Source: Anaerococcus vaginalis (lineage in GTDB: Bacteria; Bacillota; Clostridia; Tissierellales; Peptoniphilaceae). Taken from it: a stretch of 64,000 bases of DNA. Below are positions 47,062 to 56,164 of the stretch, one piece after another. The stretch spans positions 124,001 through 188,000 of the forward strand of contig JAGZMY010000001.1 in assembly GCA_018363915.1 (NCBI GenBank), given 5' to 3'. The notes beneath the pieces were generated by a model, which saw only the letters and a program-made list of their open reading frames with translations, was not told where the DNA came from and did no database searches. Every line of letters begins with the position of its first letter. Positions within the stretch are counted from its first letter, which is position 1. The position numbers and the translations under genes were made by a program.

Positions 47062-48258
47062 TTATTTTTCATCTATACAATCAATTCCTGGTAGAGTTTT
47101 TCCTTCTAAAAATTCAAGACTTGCTCCACCACCAGTTGATACGTGAGTTATTTTATCCTTATATCCTGCTTCTTCTATAGCAAGGGCACTATCTCCACCA
47201 CCTACTATTGTTGTTGCAGAAGAATCTGCCAAGGCTTTTGCTACTTCATTAGTTCCATTAGCAAATACTTTTACTTCAAATACTCCCATAGGTCCATTCC
47301 ATACTACTGTTTTTGCATCTTTAATTATATCAGCATATTCTTTTGCAGTTTTTGGTCCAATATCTAAAGCTTCTTTATCTTGTGGGATATTATCAATATC
47401 AACTATTTCAGTTTCAGCATCTTCTTTTATTTCATCAGCAATAACTACATCTTTTGGTAAAAGTATTTTTACATTATTAGCTTCAGCTTTTTTAATTAAT
47501 TCTAAAGACAAATCCATCTTGTCTTCTTCTAGAAGTGATTTTCCTATTTCTTTTCCTTGCGCTTTTAAGAAAGTATAAGCCATTCCTCCGCCGATTAAAA
47601 TATAATCAACTTTTGAAATTAAATTTTCAATTACGCCAATCTTATCTGAAACTTTTGCTCCACCAAGGATTGAAACAAATGGTTTTTCTGGATTTTCTAA
47701 AGCCTTGCCCATAATTTCTATTTCTTTTTGAATTAAAAATCCTACAGCACTTTCAAGATTATTTGCAACTCCAACGTTTGATGCGTGAGCTCTATGGCTT
47801 GTTCCAAAAGCATCATTTACAAACAAATCAGCAAGTGATGATAACTCTTTTGCAAATTCTGGGTCATTTTTTGTTTCGCCTTTTACATATCTTGTATTTT
47901 CAAGTAAAGCAAGATTTCCATTTTCAAGCTTTTCTACTTCTTCTTTTACTTTTTCATCAACTACTACATCTGATGGTAAAAAGTGGAATTTTTCTCCATA
48001 GTGATTTTCTAACCACTCTGCTACTGGTTTTAATGAAAATTCTGGATTTGCTTCTCCTTTTGGCCTTCCCAAATGGCTCATCAAAATAACTTTTGCATTA
48101 TTTTCTAATAGGTAGTCAATTGTTGGAAGGGCAGCTTTTATTCTTGTATCATCAGAAATTGTATGATTTCCGTCTTTTGATAAAGGAACGTTAAAGTCTA
48201 CTCTTACTAAAACTTTTTTGCCTTCAACATTTAAGTCTTTTACAGTTTTTTTATTCAT
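47062..48258 (-). CDS. pgk: Phosphoglycerate kinase
   Basis: 398 residues with [51 protein letters not shown] in the N-domain, and the nucleotide domain with [28 protein letters not shown] and GGGDSALA. The SD AGAGGAG sits immediately after a strong terminator hairpin (48270-48297), so its transcription from the gap promoter requires readthrough. Confidence 0.98.
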   Translation of the reverse strand: MNKKTVKDLNVEGKKVLVRVDFNVPLSKDGNHTISDDTRIKAALPTIDYLLENNAKVILMSHLGRPKGEANPEFSLKPVAEWLENHYGEKFHFLPSDVVVDEKVKEEVEKLENGNLALLENTRYVKGETKNDPEFAKELSSLADLFVNDAFGTSHRAHASNVGVANNLESAVGFLIQKEIEIMGKALENPEKPFVSILGGAKVSDKIGVIENLISKVDYILIGGGMAYTFLKAQGKEIGKSLLEEDKMDLSLELIKKAEANNVKILLPKDVVIADEIKEDAETEIVDIDNIPQDKEALDIGPKTAKEYADIIKDAKTVVWNGPMGVFEVKVFANGTNEVAKALADSSATTIVGGGDSALAIEEAGYKDKITHVSTGGGASLEFLEGKTLPGIDCIDEK

Positions 48259-48269
48259 AATTCTCCTCT

Positions 48270-48297
48270 AAAAAAAGGCGAGAATAATATCTCGCCT
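48270..48297 (-). terminator. Intra-operon terminator between gap and pgk
   Basis: Perfect 8-bp stem AGGCGAGA / TCTCGCCT with a 6-base loop followed by seven T on minus. The pgk SD follows within a few bases. It separates the gap message from pgk-tpiA-eno. Confidence 0.9.
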
Positions 48298-48306
48298 GTC
48301 TAACTC

Positions 48307-49314
48307 TTAAAGATTTGCTAAGTAATCAAGTGTTCTAACTAGGTTAGATACGTATCCCATTTCATTGTCATACCATGCAACAGTTTTAACAACTTGAGTT
48401 CCATCTGTTCCTTCAACTATTTTTGTAAGTTGAGAATCAAATATTGAACCTGCTGGATAACCTATTATATCGCTTGATACAATATCATCTTCTGTGTAAG
48501 CAAATGCATCTGATGAGTATTTTTTCATTGCTGCATTAACTTCTTCTACTGTAACTTTCTTTTCTAATACTGAGTATAGTTCTGTAATAGATCCTGTAAT
48601 TGTTGGAACTCTCAAAGCAGAACCGTCAATTTTTCCTTCTACTTCTGGAAGTACTTTTCCTACAGCTTTTGCAGCTCCTGTTGATGCAGGAATTGTATTT
48701 TGTGCTGCAGCTCTACCACCTCTTAAATCTTTTTTAGAAGCTGGTGTATCTTGAATAGCTTGTGTAGCTGTATAAGCATGGATTGTTGACATTTGTCCTG
48801 AAACAAATCCAAATTCATTTTTTAGAACGTTAACCATTGGTGCTAAGCAGTTTGTTGTACAGCTTGCTCCAGAAACTACAGTTTCAGATCCATCAAGTAT
48901 TTCATGATTTACTCCAAATACTATTGTTTTTAAATCTCCTTTTCCTGGTGCAGAAATAAGAACTTTTTTAGCTCCAGCTTTGATGTGTGCTTCTGCTTTT
49001 TCTTTTTCTGTAAAGAATCCTGTACATTCAAGCACTATATCTACACCTAATTCTTTCCAAGGTAAATCTTCTGGATTTCTTTCAGCAAAAACTTTGATTT
49101 CTTTGCCATTGATTTTAAATCCATCATCTGTTAGTTCAGCATCTCCGTTAAATCTTCCTTGAGCAGTATCATATTTAAATGCATATAATAAACCTTTTTT
49201 ATCAATAAGGTCATTGATTGCTACTACTTCAATATTTTCTTCTACTTCAGAAATTCTTCTTAGTGTAAGACGTCCTATTCTTCCAAATCCATTAATAGCT
49301 ACTTTTGTTGTCAT
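48307..49314 (-). CDS. gap: Glyceraldehyde-3-phosphate dehydrogenase, type I
   Basis: 335-residue phosphorylating GAPDH: NAD fold [13 protein letters not shown], active-site [12 protein letters not shown] with the nucleophilic Cys, [35 protein letters not shown], and C-terminal WYDNEMGY. First gene of the glycolytic cluster, with SD AGGAGG and a TTGACA promoter. The usual Firmicutes regulator gene cggR is not adjacent; trxB lies upstream instead. Confidence 0.98.
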   Translation of the reverse strand: MTTKVAINGFGRIGRLTLRRISEVEENIEVVAINDLIDKKGLLYAFKYDTAQGRFNGDAELTDDGFKINGKEIKVFAERNPEDLPWKELGVDIVLECTGFFTEKEKAEAHIKAGAKKVLISAPGKGDLKTIVFGVNHEILDGSETVVSGASCTTNCLAPMVNVLKNEFGFVSGQMSTIHAYTATQAIQDTPASKKDLRGGRAAAQNTIPASTGAAKAVGKVLPEVEGKIDGSALRVPTITGSITELYSVLEKKVTVEEVNAAMKKYSSDAFAYTEDDIVSSDIIGYPAGSIFDSQLTKIVEGTDGTQVVKTVAWYDNEMGYVSNLVRTLDYLANL

Positions 49315-49356
49315 TATTTCCTCCTAAGTGCTTTTTCAATGTGTTTTACAATAATT

Positions 49357-49384
49357 ATTTTACTAATTGACGTTTTTTTGTCAA
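49357..49384 (-). promoter_or_regulatory. Promoter of gap with overlapping inverted repeat
   Basis: Minus strand -35 TTGACA (49379-49384), 16-base spacer, -10 TAAAAT (49357-49362). The -35 and spacer contain an inverted repeat TTGAC, 8 bases, GTCAA (49367-49384) that could be an operator. It starts 8 bases after the trxB stop. Confidence 0.7.
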
Positions 49385-49391
49385 GTTAATT

Positions 49392-50318
49392 CTACCAATT
49401 ACCATTTTCAATATACTTGTTTGCCATTTCGCTAGCAATACATCCATCACTTGCAGCTGTTACCATTTGCCTAATTTTTTTGACTCTAGTATCTCCAACT
49501 GCAAATACTCCTTTAACATTAGTTTTCATATCTTCATCTGTTGGGATGTATCCATTTTCTAATTCAACTTGGTCTTTAAACAAATCTGTTTGTGGAACAT
49601 TTCCTATATATACAAAAACTCCAATTGGACTATCGTCGTCATTTTTTATTGTTTTTAATTCATTAGTTTGTGTATTTTTCAAAACTAATTCTTTTACTTC
49701 GCTATCTCCTTTTATTTCTTCAACTGTATAATTTAATAAGAAAGAAATTTTTTCATTATCTTTGCATCTATCAATAACAGTTTGACTTGCTCTAAGTCCT
49801 TCTCTTCTGTGAATTATTGTTACACTTTTTCCAAATTTTGTAAGATACAAAGCTTCTTCAAGGGCAGCTTCTCCACCGCCTACTACATAAATATCTAGTC
49901 CTTGATAAAATGGACCATCACAAGTTGAACAATATGAAACTCCAAGATTTGCAAATTCTTTTTCGCCTTTTACATTTAATTTTCTATGGCTTGCTCCTGT
50001 TGAAAGGATTACAACTTTCGTTTCATAGACTTCATCTTTTGTATAAACTTTTTTAACATCGCCCAAAAGTTCAACTTTTGTTACTTCTTGATATTTTATA
50101 TCGCAAAATTGTTTGGCTTGTTCTTCCATTCTGTCAGATAAGGCAAGTCCACCAGCATCTTTTATTGATCCTGGATAATTTTCTACATGTTCTGTTGTAG
50201 CAATTTGTCCACCTGCTATATCTTTTTCTAAAATTAATGTTTTTAATTTTGCTCTTCCTGCATAAAGACCTGCTGTAAGTCCCGCAGGGCCTGCTCCTAT
50301 AATAATTACATCAAACAT
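49392..50318 (-). CDS. trxB: Thioredoxin-disulfide reductase
   Basis: 308-residue NADPH/FAD enzyme: IIGAGPAGLTAGLYAGRA (FAD), GGQIATTEHVENYPG, redox pair CSTC in YCSTCDGP (about residues 130-133), VVGGGEAALEEALYL and HRREGLRAS (NADPH), and FAVGDTRVKKIRQ near the end. It follows trmL directly with SD AGAGGTG. The motif CSTC is a minor variant of the common CATC. A ferredoxin-type homologue is possible but CxxC placement is as in TrxB. Confidence 0.93.
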   Translation of the reverse strand: MFDVIIIGAGPAGLTAGLYAGRAKLKTLILEKDIAGGQIATTEHVENYPGSIKDAGGLALSDRMEEQAKQFCDIKYQEVTKVELLGDVKKVYTKDEVYETKVVILSTGASHRKLNVKGEKEFANLGVSYCSTCDGPFYQGLDIYVVGGGEAALEEALYLTKFGKSVTIIHRREGLRASQTVIDRCKDNEKISFLLNYTVEEIKGDSEVKELVLKNTQTNELKTIKNDDDSPIGVFVYIGNVPQTDLFKDQVELENGYIPTDEDMKTNVKGVFAVGDTRVKKIRQMVTAASDGCIASEMANKYIENGNW

Positions 50319-50789
50319 TTAATCACCTCTATTAATTAAAAAATTATTTTGCCTAAGACCTTCATATAAAACTATCGCAACTGAATTGGCTAAATTAAGT
50401 GACCTATCCATATTTTTTGTCATTGGAATTGTATAAACTCTATCTTTAAATTTTTCTATTATTTTTTTATCAATCCCTTCTTTTTCCCTACCAAAAATCA
50501 AATAGTCCCCATCTTTGTAAGAAATATCTGCATAATTTTTATCACTACCAGTTTCAATAAGATAAATATTTTTTCCATTTATATATTCCAAAAATTCTTC
50601 CATTGAGTCGTGAACTACTAAATCAAGTTTATCCCAATAATCAATTCCTGCTTTTTTTAAACTTTTATCTGAAAAATCAAATTTAAATGGTCTTATTAAA
50701 TGGAGTCTTGATTCGGTTAATACACAAGTTCTTGAAATATTTCCTACATTTCCAGGATGTTCTGGTGAAATTAAAACTATATTAAACAT
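50319..50789 (-). CDS. trmL: tRNA (cytidine(34)-2'-O)-methyltransferase TrmL
   Basis: Small SPOUT methyltransferase for wobble-base ribose methylation of tRNA(Leu). The 156 residues contain the family motifs EHPGNVGNISRTC, LHLIRP (with AGIDYWDKL), YLIFGREKEGI (AdoMet knot) and IPMTKNMDRSLNLANSVAIVLYE, matching the TrmL/CspR group. It overlaps the HAD gene by 8 bases. Substrate assignment follows family membership. Confidence 0.93.
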   Translation of the reverse strand: MFNIVLISPEHPGNVGNISRTCVLTESRLHLIRPFKFDFSDKSLKKAGIDYWDKLDLVVHDSMEEFLEYINGKNIYLIETGSDKNYADISYKDGDYLIFGREKEGIDKKIIEKFKDRVYTIPMTKNMDRSLNLANSVAIVLYEGLRQNNFLINRGD

Positions 50790-51615
50790 GGGAATTTTTC
50801 TCCAATACTATATTTATTGCTTCAACTAAACCAAAATTTTCATTTGTTGAAACAGTATAGTCGCAAACTTCCTTTACCTTATCAATAGAATTTCCCATAG
50901 CAAATGATAGGATTGAATTTTCTAACATGGGAATGTCATTATCTTGATCGCCAATTGCTGCAATCTCATTTTTATTTATACCCAGAAAACTTCCTATCTC
51001 ACTTATTCCATTAAACTTGTTTACATCTTTTTCCATAATCTCAATTACTTTATCATTTGAGCTTGTAGCATAAAGGTCTAACTCTTTAACTTTTTCTAAG
51101 ACAATAATCTTTTCTTCTTTTTTTTCTACATCTGGAAAAATTTGAAATTTTAAGGCGGTATTTTTTCTATTATTTAATTCTTTTAATGGATTTGTTGAAA
51201 ATGAAAAATTCACTTGATAATTCATTCCGTACTGACTATCTTTTTTCAAGTGATTAAATCTTTCTGGTCTAATTCTATTTGAATAGTATGTATCTACGTC
51301 ATAAAATTGATAGGAAAGCTCATTGTTTTCGCTAAAATTAATTAGCTCTTTGATTTTTTTATCTTCAATTCCTTTTGTGTATATTGGTTTTTCTTTATTT
51401 ATCATAGCAAGTGCTCCATTGTTTGTAACAAATGGATTATCAATTCCTGTCAAAGACATTAAATATCTAACTGAAGGCATAGCTCTGCCTGATGTAAATA
51501 CAAATTTAATTCCATTTTCATCTAATTTTTTTAGGGCATCTATTGTTTCTTTTCTTAAAATCGAATTATTGTCAAGACTTGTTCCATCCAAGTCCATTGC
51601 AAATAATTTTATCAT
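50782..51615 (-). CDS. Cof-type HAD-IIB family hydrolase
   Basis: 277-residue haloacid dehalogenase-fold phosphatase: DLDGTSLDNN (nucleophile Asp), TSGRAMPSVRYL, VTNNGALAM, a Cof-type cap domain in the middle, and C-terminal AIGDQDNDIPMLENS and FAMGNSIDKVKE. Such proteins dephosphorylate sugar phosphates, FMN or related compounds; the specific substrate cannot be told. It overlaps nth by 4 bases and trmL by 8. Confidence 0.93.
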   Translation of the reverse strand: MIKLFAMDLDGTSLDNNSILRKETIDALKKLDENGIKFVFTSGRAMPSVRYLMSLTGIDNPFVTNNGALAMINKEKPIYTKGIEDKKIKELINFSENNELSYQFYDVDTYYSNRIRPERFNHLKKDSQYGMNYQVNFSFSTNPLKELNNRKNTALKFQIFPDVEKKEEKIIVLEKVKELDLYATSSNDKVIEIMEKDVNKFNGISEIGSFLGINKNEIAAIGDQDNDIPMLENSILSFAMGNSIDKVKEVCDYTVSTNENFGLVEAINIVLEKNSHV

Positions 51616-52259
51616 CTTCTCTCCTTATAATCTTCGCATAAATCTTTTAAATCACATTCTTCACATAAGGGATTTCTTGCCTTACAAATTTTTCTTCCAT
51701 GAGCAATTATTTGATGATGAAGTTTTGACCATTTTTCTTTTGGCAAATTTTTTCTTAAATCTTTTTCTGTATTCAAAACATCTTTGCTAGCTGCAAGTCC
51801 AATTCTATTTGAAACTCTTTGAACATGTGTATCTACTGCTATTGCATCAATGCCAAAAGCATTGCTCATTACAACATTGGCAGTTTTTCTTCCAACGCCT
51901 GGAAGTTTTGTTAAATCTTTCATATTATTTGGAACTTTTCCATCAAATTCTCTAATAAGCATTATTGAGGCATTTTTTATATTTTTTGCCTTATTTTTAT
52001 ATAAACCACAAGTTTTTATATAAGATTCAATTTCTTTTATATCCATATTAGAAAAATCTTCTGGAGTATTTGCGAATTTAAACATATTGCTTGTAACTTT
52101 ATTTACCCTAACATCTGTACATTGGGCAGACAAAATTGTTGCAATTAAAAGCTCAAATGGCGTTGTAAAATCTAAAAAACTTTTATCTAAATTTGGATAC
52201 ATTTGATCTAATCTATCAACAACTTCATTAATTTCACTTTTGTTTAAAATAATTATCAC
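51612..52259 (-). CDS. nth: Endonuclease III
   Basis: Base-excision DNA glycosylase/AP lyase for oxidised pyrimidines. The 215 residues include LLIATILSAQCTDVRVN, helix-hairpin-helix LPGVGRKTANVVM with the catalytic Lys, VDTHVQRVSNR with the catalytic Asp, and a C-terminal 4Fe-4S cluster Cys-x6-Cys-x2-Cys-x5-Cys (CKARNPLCEECDLKDLC). First gene of nth-cof-trmL-trxB, divergent from rodA. Confidence 0.97.
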   Translation of the reverse strand: MIIILNKSEINEVVDRLDQMYPNLDKSFLDFTTPFELLIATILSAQCTDVRVNKVTSNMFKFANTPEDFSNMDIKEIESYIKTCGLYKNKAKNIKNASIMLIREFDGKVPNNMKDLTKLPGVGRKTANVVMSNAFGIDAIAVDTHVQRVSNRIGLAASKDVLNTEKDLRKNLPKEKWSKLHHQIIAHGRKICKARNPLCEECDLKDLCEDYKERR

Positions 52260-52276
52260 CTCTTTATCGTTTTATC

Positions 52277-52304
52277 ATTATACCCTTAAATATAAAAATA
52301 TTAA
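52277..52304 (-). promoter_or_regulatory. Promoter of nth-cof-trmL-trxB
   Basis: Minus strand -10 TATAAT at 52277-52282 preceded by GGG; a weak -35 TTAATA at 52299-52304 with 16-base spacing. The -10 is 17 bases before the nth start. Confidence 0.5.
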
Positions 52305-52333
52305 TTGAAGAAATTTTCTGTCTATTATATAAT
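52305..52333 (+). promoter_or_regulatory. Promoter of rodA
   Basis: -35 TTGAAG (52305-52310), 17-base spacer, -10 TATAAT (52328-52333), 23 bases before the ATG. It overlaps the divergent nth promoter region. Confidence 0.8.
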
Positions 52334-52356
52334 TATTTTTGAATTGGAGTGATTAA

Positions 52357-53532
52357 ATGTTTAATATAAAGAAAAAAGAATTCAAAAAATTTGATTGGCT
52401 TTTGTTTTTGAGCACAACTTTTTTGAGTATATATGGACTATTTGTCCTTTATTCTGCTTTTTCTGGAAATTTTTCAGAAATTAAAAGCCAAATTATTGCA
52501 AGTATTTTAGGATTTTCTTTTATAATACTTATTTGCACAATGGATTTAGATGTTTTAAAAAAAGCAGCTTACCCAGTTTATGGAGTTTCTCTATTGCTTT
52601 TGATTTTAACTATTTTTTTAGGACAAGGTGCTGAAAGATGGGGTTCAAATTCTTGGCTAATTATTGGACCTGTTCAAATCCAACCATCAGAAATTACAAA
52701 AATAGGAATTATTTTTGCCTTAGCAGCATATTTAGAAAAATATAAGGACGAAATTAACAATCCATCAAGACTTATAAAAACTTTAATTTTTGCATTTTTG
52801 CCAATAGTTTTTATTTTGTTACAACCAGATTTTGGTACAGCCATGGTTTATATTTTCTTTATAGCTGTAATGCTTTTTTTGGCAGGTCTTTCTTGGAAAT
52901 GGATTGTTGGACTTTTAGCTGTGGCAGTTTTGGGAGCTTTGTTTTTATTATTTAATCTAGAAGGCTATAAGGCAGATAGAATTCACGATTTTTTAGACCC
53001 ATCAAGAGATACATCAGGAAGTGGATGGCAACAACAACAAGGTTTAATAGCTATTGCTTCAGGAATGTTATCTGGTAGAGGATTTATGCAAGGAACCCAA
53101 GCACAATATGGTTATATTCCAGAAAAAGAAAGTGATTTTATATTTTCAGTTCTTGCAGAAGAATTAGGATTTATTGGAGCTATACTAATGCTAATTGCCT
53201 TTGTAATTATGATTTATAGACTTTTAACCATAAGCAAAAATTCAAGAAATTCCTTTATATCTTTAATGGTATCTGGAATCTGTGCAATGTTTTTTGTCCA
53301 TATTTTTGAAAATGTTGCAATGACTATAGGACTTATGCCTGTAACAGGAATTCCCCTCCCATTTTTTTCATCAGGTGGAACATTCTTACTAATTTGTTTT
53401 ATAAATATAGGACTTGCCCTATCAGCATCAATGCAAAAATCATCTTATGATATTGAAGACACAAGTTATTACGAAACTATAAAATTTAAAAATACACCTA
53501 ATAAAAATATAAATTTATCTGAAAATAAATAA
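52357..53532 (+). CDS. rodA: SEDS-family peptidoglycan polymerase, RodA type
   Basis: Membrane glycosyltransferase that polymerises lipid II. The 391 residues have about ten hydrophobic helices. Conserved SEDS features include GSNSWLIIGPVQIQPSEITKI, LQPDFGTAMVY with the catalytic Asp region, SGRGFMQGTQAQYGYIPEKESDFIFSVLAEELGFIGA, and GLMPVTGIPLPFFSSGGT. The VTGIPLPF wording favours RodA over FtsW, but by eye the two are hard to separate. It is monocistronic on plus with promoter and bidirectional terminator; no mreBCD or PBP gene is adjacent. Confidence 0.9.
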   Translation: MFNIKKKEFKKFDWLLFLSTTFLSIYGLFVLYSAFSGNFSEIKSQIIASILGFSFIILICTMDLDVLKKAAYPVYGVSLLLLILTIFLGQGAERWGSNSWLIIGPVQIQPSEITKIGIIFALAAYLEKYKDEINNPSRLIKTLIFAFLPIVFILLQPDFGTAMVYIFFIAVMLFLAGLSWKWIVGLLAVAVLGALFLLFNLEGYKADRIHDFLDPSRDTSGSGWQQQQGLIAIASGMLSGRGFMQGTQAQYGYIPEKESDFIFSVLAEELGFIGAILMLIAFVIMIYRLLTISKNSRNSFISLMVSGICAMFFVHIFENVAMTIGLMPVTGIPLPFFSSGGTFLLICFINIGLALSASMQKSSYDIEDTSYYETIKFKNTPNKNINLSENK

Positions 53533-53571
53533 AAAAATCCTTGCAAAAATTAATTTGCAAGGATTTTTTTA
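53532..53571. terminator. Bidirectional terminator between rodA and the UPF0340 gene
   Basis: Near-perfect inverted repeat AAAAATCCTTGCAAA / TTTGCAAGGATTTTT with a 6-base loop, T runs on both strands. It ends rodA (plus) and the convergent UPF0340 gene (minus). Confidence 0.93.
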
Positions 53572-54105
53572 TTCGTATCTTGCCCTAATTCCTCCAATCA
53601 ATTTTGGTCTAGATTTTAAAGCAGTCAAATGAGCATATCCAATATTTTTAATTTCTAATCTAAGTGGAACTTGAACAAATTTTATATGCATTCCAATATT
53701 TGCATCTCCAATATCCATACCAAAATCTCCACTTATATGTTCTATTACAACAGGATCTTTAAAATATTTATAAGCAGCAGTCGCAAAAGAACCACCTGCA
53801 TGAAGTTGTGGAATGACAGATACAATTTCATATCTATCCCTAAAAGCAAGCTCTCTTTCAACAACAATCGCCCTATTTATATGCTCACATCCACCAACAC
53901 CAAGATATATATTTTTATCATTTAAAATTTCAAGTAAAGTTTTAACAACTTCTTCTCCAATTTCCTCACTAGAATGCGAACCAATTTTATATCCCAAAAT
54001 TTCAGAAGATGAGCCACCAAGAATAAAAACATCTCCCGCTTTTGCCTTAGATTTTTCAAGAATTTCCAAACAAGCTTTTTTCACTTCATTTTTTATATCT
54101 TCCAT
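53569..54105 (-). CDS. UPF0340 / TIGR01440 family protein (YwlG-like)
   Basis: 178-residue conserved protein of unknown function. Recognised by FILGGSSSEILGYKIGSHSSEEIGE, GGCEHINRAIVVERE, QLHAGGSFATAAY, IGDANIGMHIKFVQVPLR and GGIRARYE, all typical of the family (Bacillus YwlG). The early GGSSSE and GCEHINR loops look like a ligand pocket. It has SD AGGAGG and probably its own weak promoter after the V-ATPase terminator. No function is assigned. Confidence 0.9.
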   Translation of the reverse strand: MEDIKNEVKKACLEILEKSKAKAGDVFILGGSSSEILGYKIGSHSSEEIGEEVVKTLLEILNDKNIYLGVGGCEHINRAIVVERELAFRDRYEIVSVIPQLHAGGSFATAAYKYFKDPVVIEHISGDFGMDIGDANIGMHIKFVQVPLRLEIKNIGYAHLTALKSRPKLIGGIRARYE

Positions 54106-54142
54106 AATCCCTCCTAATCACTCTATTAAAAATATACCCAAT

Positions 54143-54175
54143 AAAAAAAGATAGATGACATAATCACCTATCTTT
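54143..54175 (-). terminator. Rho-independent terminator after the V-ATPase operon
   Basis: Minus-strand 12-bp stem AAAGATAGGTGA / TCATCTATCTTT (one G-T pair), 5-base loop, followed by a T run at 54143-54149. The left arm begins at the atpD stop. Confidence 0.9.
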
Positions 54176-54798
54176 TACTTATTAATTTTTTTGTCTTTAA
54201 TCATTTTTGTTTTAGAAAATTCTTCTCTTTCTCTTTCTTCAATTTGGCTAGAAATTGATTTGATTATAGCCTTATAATTTGGAATTTGAACTTTTTCTAA
54301 TGAATTTACTTTTTTGGATGTCTTTTTTATTTCTGTATCCAAATTTTTAATAGTTGTATCAAGCTCTGCAAGTTTATATACTTTCTCTTTTAAATCATTC
54401 AATGACAAAAGAGCCTCATCAAATAAAGAATTAGTCAAATTTAATGAATACGATAAGTCCAATTTTTTTGAATCAAAATCAATTTCAAAAATTTTTGTTT
54501 GCATAAATTTTTTTTCTTTCAAAGTAATGGATTCGTCTAGGGGAACTGATAAGGCTATCGATTTTAACCTATCTTCCCCAGTTGTCACAATTGCTTTTTT
54601 TATATTTTTTTTAACATCTTTAATGCAAGAATTAACAATTTTATTTAATTCATTTCTTTGATTTATTTTTGCATTATATTGACCTATCAAAGCTTTTCTT
54701 TTTTTATCAAGAATATCATAACCTTCATTGATTAGACTTAATTGATTTTTTGCCTTCATCAAATTTGCCTTTGTTGGGGCAAATTTTGTTTCAGTCAT
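54175..54798 (-). CDS. atpD: V-type ATPase subunit D (central rotor shaft)
   Basis: 207-residue subunit D, the long antiparallel coiled coil turning inside the A3B3 head. It begins [33 protein letters not shown], the standard D N-terminal helix, and ends in a second long helix with [35 protein letters not shown], also typical. It overlaps atpB by 8 bases and is the last gene of the operon. Confidence 0.95.
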   Translation of the reverse strand: MTETKFAPTKANLMKAKNQLSLINEGYDILDKKRKALIGQYNAKINQRNELNKIVNSCIKDVKKNIKKAIVTTGEDRLKSIALSVPLDESITLKEKKFMQTKIFEIDFDSKKLDLSYSLNLTNSLFDEALLSLNDLKEKVYKLAELDTTIKNLDTEIKKTSKKVNSLEKVQIPNYKAIIKSISSQIEEREREEFSKTKMIKDKKINK

Positions 54799-56164
54799 AT
54801 TTAGCTCCCAAATATTTTTCTTTATTTTCCTTGCTTACCCTGTGAATTTCTTCAATTGGTAAAATTTTTAAAATATTCCATCCCAAATCCAAAGAATCTT
54901 CCAAGCTCCTATTTTCATAGGAATCTTGACTTAAAAATTTATTTTCAAAATTTTTACCAAAATCCAAATATTTTTTATCCAAATCTGATAAGTCATCTTC
55001 TCCAACTATTTGAGAAATATTTCTAATTTCTTGAACTTTTGAATAAGATTCGTAAAGCTGATTCATCAAATCATCATGATCACTTCTTGTAAAGCCTTCA
55101 CCGATTCCATCTTTCATAAGTCTTGATAAAGAAGGGAGAATATTTATTGGAGGATAAATTCCCTTTTGATCTAAGCTTCTATCAATTACAATTTGTCCTT
55201 CTGTAATATATCCAGTTAAATCTGGTATTGGATGAGTAATATCATCATTTGGCATTGTCAAAATTGGAATTAAAGTTACAGAGCCTTTAACTCCATCAAT
55301 CATTCCCGCTCTTTCATATAAGCTTGCAAGATCTGAATATAAATATCCAGGATAGCCTTTACGAGAAGGAACTTCTTGTCTAATTGAAGAAACTTCACGA
55401 AGAGCTTCTGCATAAGATGTAATGTCTGTAATTATTACCAAAACGTGTTTATTTTTTTCAAAAGCCAAATATTCAGCAGCTGTAAGGGCGCATTTTGGTG
55501 TAATTAATCTTTCCATAATTGGATCATCTGCCAAATTTTCATACATTACTACCTTATCTTTTACACCAGCTTTGGTAAAAGCATCTTCAAAAAACATAGC
55601 TTCATCTTTTTTAATTCCCATAGCAGCAAAAACAAAACAAAAATCCTCTTCAGTTTTTAATTTTGCTTGCCTTACAATTTGTGCTGCGATTTCGTTGTGT
55701 GGCATTCCTGATCCAGAAAAAATTGGAAGTTTTTGTCCACGAATTAATGTCGTAAGAATATCTATTGATGAAATTCCTGTTTGGATAAAGTTTCTTGGAT
55801 ATTCTCTTGCAACAGGATTTAAAGGATTTCCTTCAACCGAATAAAATTTATCAGAATAAATTTCTCCACCATCATCAATAGGTCTTGCAATCCCATTAAA
55901 AGTTCTTCCTAAAATAGATTCGTTTAAAGGAATTTCTAAAGGCTTTTCCTCAAATTCTACAACAATATCATTTAAAGAAAAATCTTGTGTATTTCCAAAA
56001 ACTTCTACTGTAACTGTATCATCATCAATTTTTACAACTTGACCAATAAAATTTTCTCCTAAAGTATTTACTTTTACCACAGCATTGTAAGCAATATCTT
56101 CTACCTTATCAAGTTCAATAATTGAGGCCTCAATTTTTTTGATTTTTGTATATTGCTTTTTCAT
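54791..56164 (-). CDS. atpB: V-type ATPase subunit B
   Basis: Non-catalytic nucleotide-site subunit of the A3B3 head. The 457 residues show [54 protein letters not shown] (the P-loop is degenerate, as expected for B), [34 protein letters not shown], and [31 protein letters not shown]. It overlaps atpA by 4 bases (ATGA). Confidence 0.97.
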   Translation of the reverse strand: MKKQYTKIKKIEASIIELDKVEDIAYNAVVKVNTLGENFIGQVVKIDDDTVTVEVFGNTQDFSLNDIVVEFEEKPLEIPLNESILGRTFNGIARPIDDGGEIYSDKFYSVEGNPLNPVAREYPRNFIQTGISSIDILTTLIRGQKLPIFSGSGMPHNEIAAQIVRQAKLKTEEDFCFVFAAMGIKKDEAMFFEDAFTKAGVKDKVVMYENLADDPIMERLITPKCALTAAEYLAFEKNKHVLVIITDITSYAEALREVSSIRQEVPSRKGYPGYLYSDLASLYERAGMIDGVKGSVTLIPILTMPNDDITHPIPDLTGYITEGQIVIDRSLDQKGIYPPINILPSLSRLMKDGIGEGFTRSDHDDLMNQLYESYSKVQEIRNISQIVGEDDLSDLDKKYLDFGKNFENKFLSQDSYENRSLEDSLDLGWNILKILPIEEIHRVSKENKEKYLGAKYD

